NCBI RefSeq assembly: GCF_024752305.1
Contig: NZ_JANTHX010000008.1
Location: forward strand, 134,825 to 198,824
Reading direction: 5' to 3'
DNA from: Protaetiibacter mangrovi
GTDB lineage: Bacteria; Actinomycetota; Actinomycetes; Actinomycetales; Microbacteriaceae
DNA length: 64,000 nucleotides
Shown: positions 62,154 to 64,000 of the stretch, piece after piece
Position numbering within the stretch: the first letter of the stretch is position 1
Layout of the letters: the number at the start of each line of letters is the position of its first letter
The notes under the pieces: generated by a model
Told to the model about the DNA's origin: nothing
Databases searched by the model: none
The model's input: only the letters and a program-made list of their open reading frames with translations
Program-made: the position numbers and the translations under genes

Positions 62154-63125
62154 ATGTTCGTCGACCTGCCCGAGACCGAGCTGCGCACGTACCGCAGCGC
62201 CCAGCTCGACCCCGCCGACTTCGACGGGTTCTGGGCGTCGACGCTCGCGGAGAGCCGTGCGGCGGCGCCGGATGCGGTGGCGGTGCTCGAACCGGTCGAG
62301 GTGGGCTTGCGCACGATCGACCTGGTCGACGTGACCTTCCCCGGGTTCGCCGGGCAGCCGATCAAGGCGTGGCTCAAGGTGCCGCGCGGCGCATCCGGAC
62401 CGCTGCCCACGGTCGTGCAGTACCAGGGCTACGGAGGCGGTCGCGGGCTGCCGACCGAGAACCTGCTCTACGCCTCGGCGGGCTTCGCGCACCTCTTCGT
62501 CGACACCCGGGGGCAGGGATCCGGATGGTCGCTCGGCGCCACCGCGGACGAGGGCGTGACCGGGCCGCAGATCCCCGGCGTCATGACCCGCGGCATCGAC
62601 AGCCGCGACACGTACTACTACCGGCGCCTGTTCACGGATGCCGTGCGCGCGGTCGACGCGGCGCGCGGGCTCGACGTGGTCGACTCCTCCCGCATCGCGG
62701 TCACCGGCGGCAGCCAGGGCGGCGGCATCACCCTCGCGGTGGCGGGTCTCGTCGACGGGCTCTCCGCCGTGCTGCCCCAGGTGCCCTTCCTGTGCGACTT
62801 CCCGCGGGCGCTGACGATCCACGACTCGGACCCGTATCACGAGGTCGTGCGCTTTCTCGCGCAGCACCGGACCAAGACGGAGCGGGTGCTCGAGACCCTC
62901 GCCTACTTCGACGGGGTGAACTTCGCCCGTCGGGCGAGCGCCCCGGCGTGGTTCACGGTGGCCCTGATGGACGAGACCTGCAAGCCGTCGACGGTGTTCG
63001 GGGCGTTCAACGCCTACGCCGGCGAGAAGCGGATCGAGGTGTTCCCGTTCAACGGCCACGAGGGCGGGGGAGCGCAGACCGACGGCGACAACGTGCGCAT
63101 CCTGCACGAGGTCTTCTCGCGCTGA
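62154..63125 (+). CDS. Acetyl xylan esterase/cephalosporin-C deacetylase family protein
   Basis: A 323-residue AXE1-type (CE7) alpha/beta hydrolase that removes acetyl groups from short xylo-oligosaccharides or similar esters. YQGYGGGRG (oxyanion loop), the nucleophile serine in VTGGSQGGGIT, Asp in ALMDETCKPST and His in NGHEGGG form the triad. No signal peptide, so it acts in the cytoplasm, as usual for CE7. ATG 62154 has GAGGAGG upstream; an earlier GTG at 62133 is not supported. Fits a pentose-using lifestyle with araBDA. Confidence 0.87.
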   Translation: MFVDLPETELRTYRSAQLDPADFDGFWASTLAESRAAAPDAVAVLEPVEVGLRTIDLVDVTFPGFAGQPIKAWLKVPRGASGPLPTVVQYQGYGGGRGLPTENLLYASAGFAHLFVDTRGQGSGWSLGATADEGVTGPQIPGVMTRGIDSRDTYYYRRLFTDAVRAVDAARGLDVVDSSRIAVTGGSQGGGITLAVAGLVDGLSAVLPQVPFLCDFPRALTIHDSDPYHEVVRFLAQHRTKTERVLETLAYFDGVNFARRASAPAWFTVALMDETCKPSTVFGAFNAYAGEKRIEVFPFNGHEGGGAQTDGDNVRILHEVFSR

Positions 63126-63136
63126 CCCGGCGCAGG

Positions 63137-63153
63137 ATACCCCTAGGGGGTAT
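63137..63153. promoter_or_regulatory. CsoR operator overlapping the csoR promoter
   Basis: ATACCCCTAGGGGGTAT is a near-perfect palindrome of the G/C-tract type bound by CsoR tetramers. Its end overlaps the -10 box TATTCT (63151-63156), six bases from the csoR ATG. Apo-CsoR would block transcription and copper would relieve it. Confidence 0.85.
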
Positions 63154-63162
63154 TCTGTGGGC

Positions 63163-63444
63163 ATGATCGCCGATATCAAGAAGCGCGCCCTGCACCGCGC
63201 CCGCATCCTCGAGGGGCAACTGCGCGGGGTCGAGAAGATGATCGAAGACGAGGCGTACTGCGTCGACATCATCACGCAGACCCTCGCCATCCAGAAGTCG
63301 CTCGGCAGCCTCAACAAGCTGCTCGTCGAGAACCACCTGCGCACGCACGTGACCGACATGTTCGACGAGGGCGGTGAGACGCGCGACCGCGCGGTCGCCG
63401 AACTGCTGACCGTCTTCGAGCTGCAGCAGAACCGGGGGGCATGA
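63163..63444 (+). CDS. csoR: CsoR-family copper-sensing repressor
   Basis: A 93-residue four-helix repressor. Copper-site residues are Cys in DEAYCVDIITQ and His in ENHLRTHV; the second cysteine of the usual C-H-C set is replaced by His (C-H-H). The basic first helix (KKRALHRARILEGQLRGVEK) binds DNA. ATG 63163 is six bases behind TATTCT; GTG 63157 is an alternative. It overlaps the P-type ATPase gene by ATGA, so the two form a copper-response operon. Confidence 0.92.
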   Translation: MIADIKKRALHRARILEGQLRGVEKMIEDEAYCVDIITQTLAIQKSLGSLNKLLVENHLRTHVTDMFDEGGETRDRAVAELLTVFELQQNRGA

Positions 63445-64000
63445 TGAGCGCGCACGAGCACCACGAGCACGAGCACGCGCACGACCACGGCGCGCACGAC
63501 CATTCCGCGCACGACCACGGCGCGCACGACCACGCCGCCATGGGCCACGACCCGCTGCGGTTCCGGAAGCTGTTCTGGATCTGCCTCGCCCTGACCCTGC
63601 CGACGGTGGTGTTCTCGACAGGTCTCCAGGACATCCTGGGTCTGGCCGGTCCGCGCTTCCCCGGCAGCAACTGGATCCCGGCGGTGTTCGGCACCGCGAT
63701 CGTCGTCATCGGCGGACGCATCTTCCTCCAGGGGGCGTGGCACGAGCTGCGCGGAAAGAGCCCCGGGATGATGACGCTGATCTCGCTCGCGATCGTCGTG
63801 TCGTTCGGGTACTCGCTCGCCGTTCTGTTCGGCATCCCGGGCATGGACTTCTGGTGGGAGCTCGCGACCCTCGTCACGATCATGCTGCTCGGCCACTGGA
63901 TCGAGATGTCGGCCGTGCACGGAGCCCAGAACGCCCTCGGCGAGCTCGCCAAGCTGCTGCCCGACGAGGCGGAGGTGGTGCGCGGCGACGACACCGAGCG
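63441..64000 (+). CDS. Copper-type P1B ATPase, CopB-like (3' end outside window)
   Basis: The first 186 residues of a heavy-metal P-type ATPase. The N-terminus has no CxxC domain but a His-rich run: HEHHEHEHAHDH, then four units of the type (G/S/A)AHDH encoded by a 15-bp repeat. Helices follow (LFWICLALTLPTVVFSTGL, WIPAVFGTAIVVIGGRIFL, MMTLISLAIVVSFGYSLAVLF), then LVTIMLLGHWIEMSAVHGAQNALGEL, typical of the CopB group. The catalytic DKTGT lies beyond the window. It starts in the csoR stop (ATGA), supporting a copper efflux role. Confidence 0.88.
   Translation, partial: MMSAHEHHEHEHAHDHGAHDHSAHDHGAHDHAAMGHDPLRFRKLFWICLALTLPTVVFSTGLQDILGLAGPRFPGSNWIPAVFGTAIVVIGGRIFLQGAWHELRGKSPGMMTLISLAIVVSFGYSLAVLFGIPGMDFWWELATLVTIMLLGHWIEMSAVHGAQNALGELAKLLPDEAEVVRGDDTE

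Noticed and set aside
63463-63540. CRISPR-like short repeats
   Set aside because: The repeats are 15 bp, contiguous, without spacers, and encode a His/Asp tail in frame.

Overview
The window is a high-GC chromosomal segment from an actinobacterium, most likely a member of the Microbacteriaceae. This rests on the G/C-saturated third codon positions, the frequent GGATGC/GCATCC hexamers inside genes, the many GTG starts, the YhgE/Pip, DUF6458, DUF5997, GAP and CsoR family genes, and an LAETG sortase-type surface protein. It reads as ordinary chromosome: I see no IS element, phage, integrase or CRISPR array. There is one tRNA gene (Gln, CUG) and no rRNA. The track of real genes is dense, with many ATGA/GTGA/TGATG overlaps. 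About twenty genes have a TAnnnT-like -10 box only 6-8 nt from the start codon and no separate Shine-Dalgarno, which suggests leaderless transcripts.

Layout. 1-5.7 kb: a gamma-glutamylation catabolic cluster (divergent APC permease; glutamine-synthetase-like ligase, class I amidotransferase hydrolase, aldehyde dehydrogenase, SDR, GntR regulator) that fits ethanolamine better than polyamines. 5.7-7.3 kb: LAETG surface protein and two small membrane proteins. 7.3-12.7 kb: TetR with twin operators, an MMPL exporter carrying a degenerate ABC-ATPase-like C-terminus, and a YhgE/Pip protein. 12.8-16.1 kb: sugar isomerase-like protein and otsA-otsB (trehalose). 16.2-31.1 kb: branched-chain amino acid and serine genes (ilvD, ilvB-ilvN-ilvC, serA, leuB, ilvE), interrupted by a frameshifted LuxR/AAA regulator, a mannitol-1-phosphate dehydrogenase and small membrane proteins. 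31.1-35.7 kb: hydrolase, FAH-MFS-YeiH operon, small proteins. 35.7-48.2 kb: an L-arabinose-type regulon: a YtfQ-like binding protein, two permeases, two double-domain ATPases and a LacI on the minus strand, divergent from a second LacI followed by araB-araD-araA. 48.2-55 kb: a split-regulator candidate pair (LysR effector domain/DUF5997), an M28 peptidase, an orphan DarT-like ADP-ribosyltransferase, a PNPOx protein, an EamA transporter, gltX and tRNA-Gln. 55-59.7 kb: a NitT/TauT-type ABC importer whose binding-protein gene is frameshifted, plus PaaX. 59.7-64 kb: membrane protein, GAP protein, MBL hydrolase, acetyl xylan esterase-like protein, and the copper genes csoR and copB-like (cut by the window end).

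Main points for a second look. (1) Two genes, a LuxR/AAA regulator and an ABC binding protein, are each broken by an exact short tandem duplication (40 bp and 37 bp, both 3n+1); removing one copy restores each reading frame perfectly. (2) There are several families of palindromic repeats of about 45-95 bp, one of which appears to have arms inside the coding sequence of a YeiH-type permease. (3) A LysR-type effector domain without HTH and a DUF5997 protein are transcribed divergently from overlapping, mirror-image -10 boxes 23 bp apart. (4) An MMPL transporter is fused to an ABC-like domain that lacks the Walker A lysine. (5) A DarT-like enzyme occurs with a Cys-rich N-terminus and no DarG partner.
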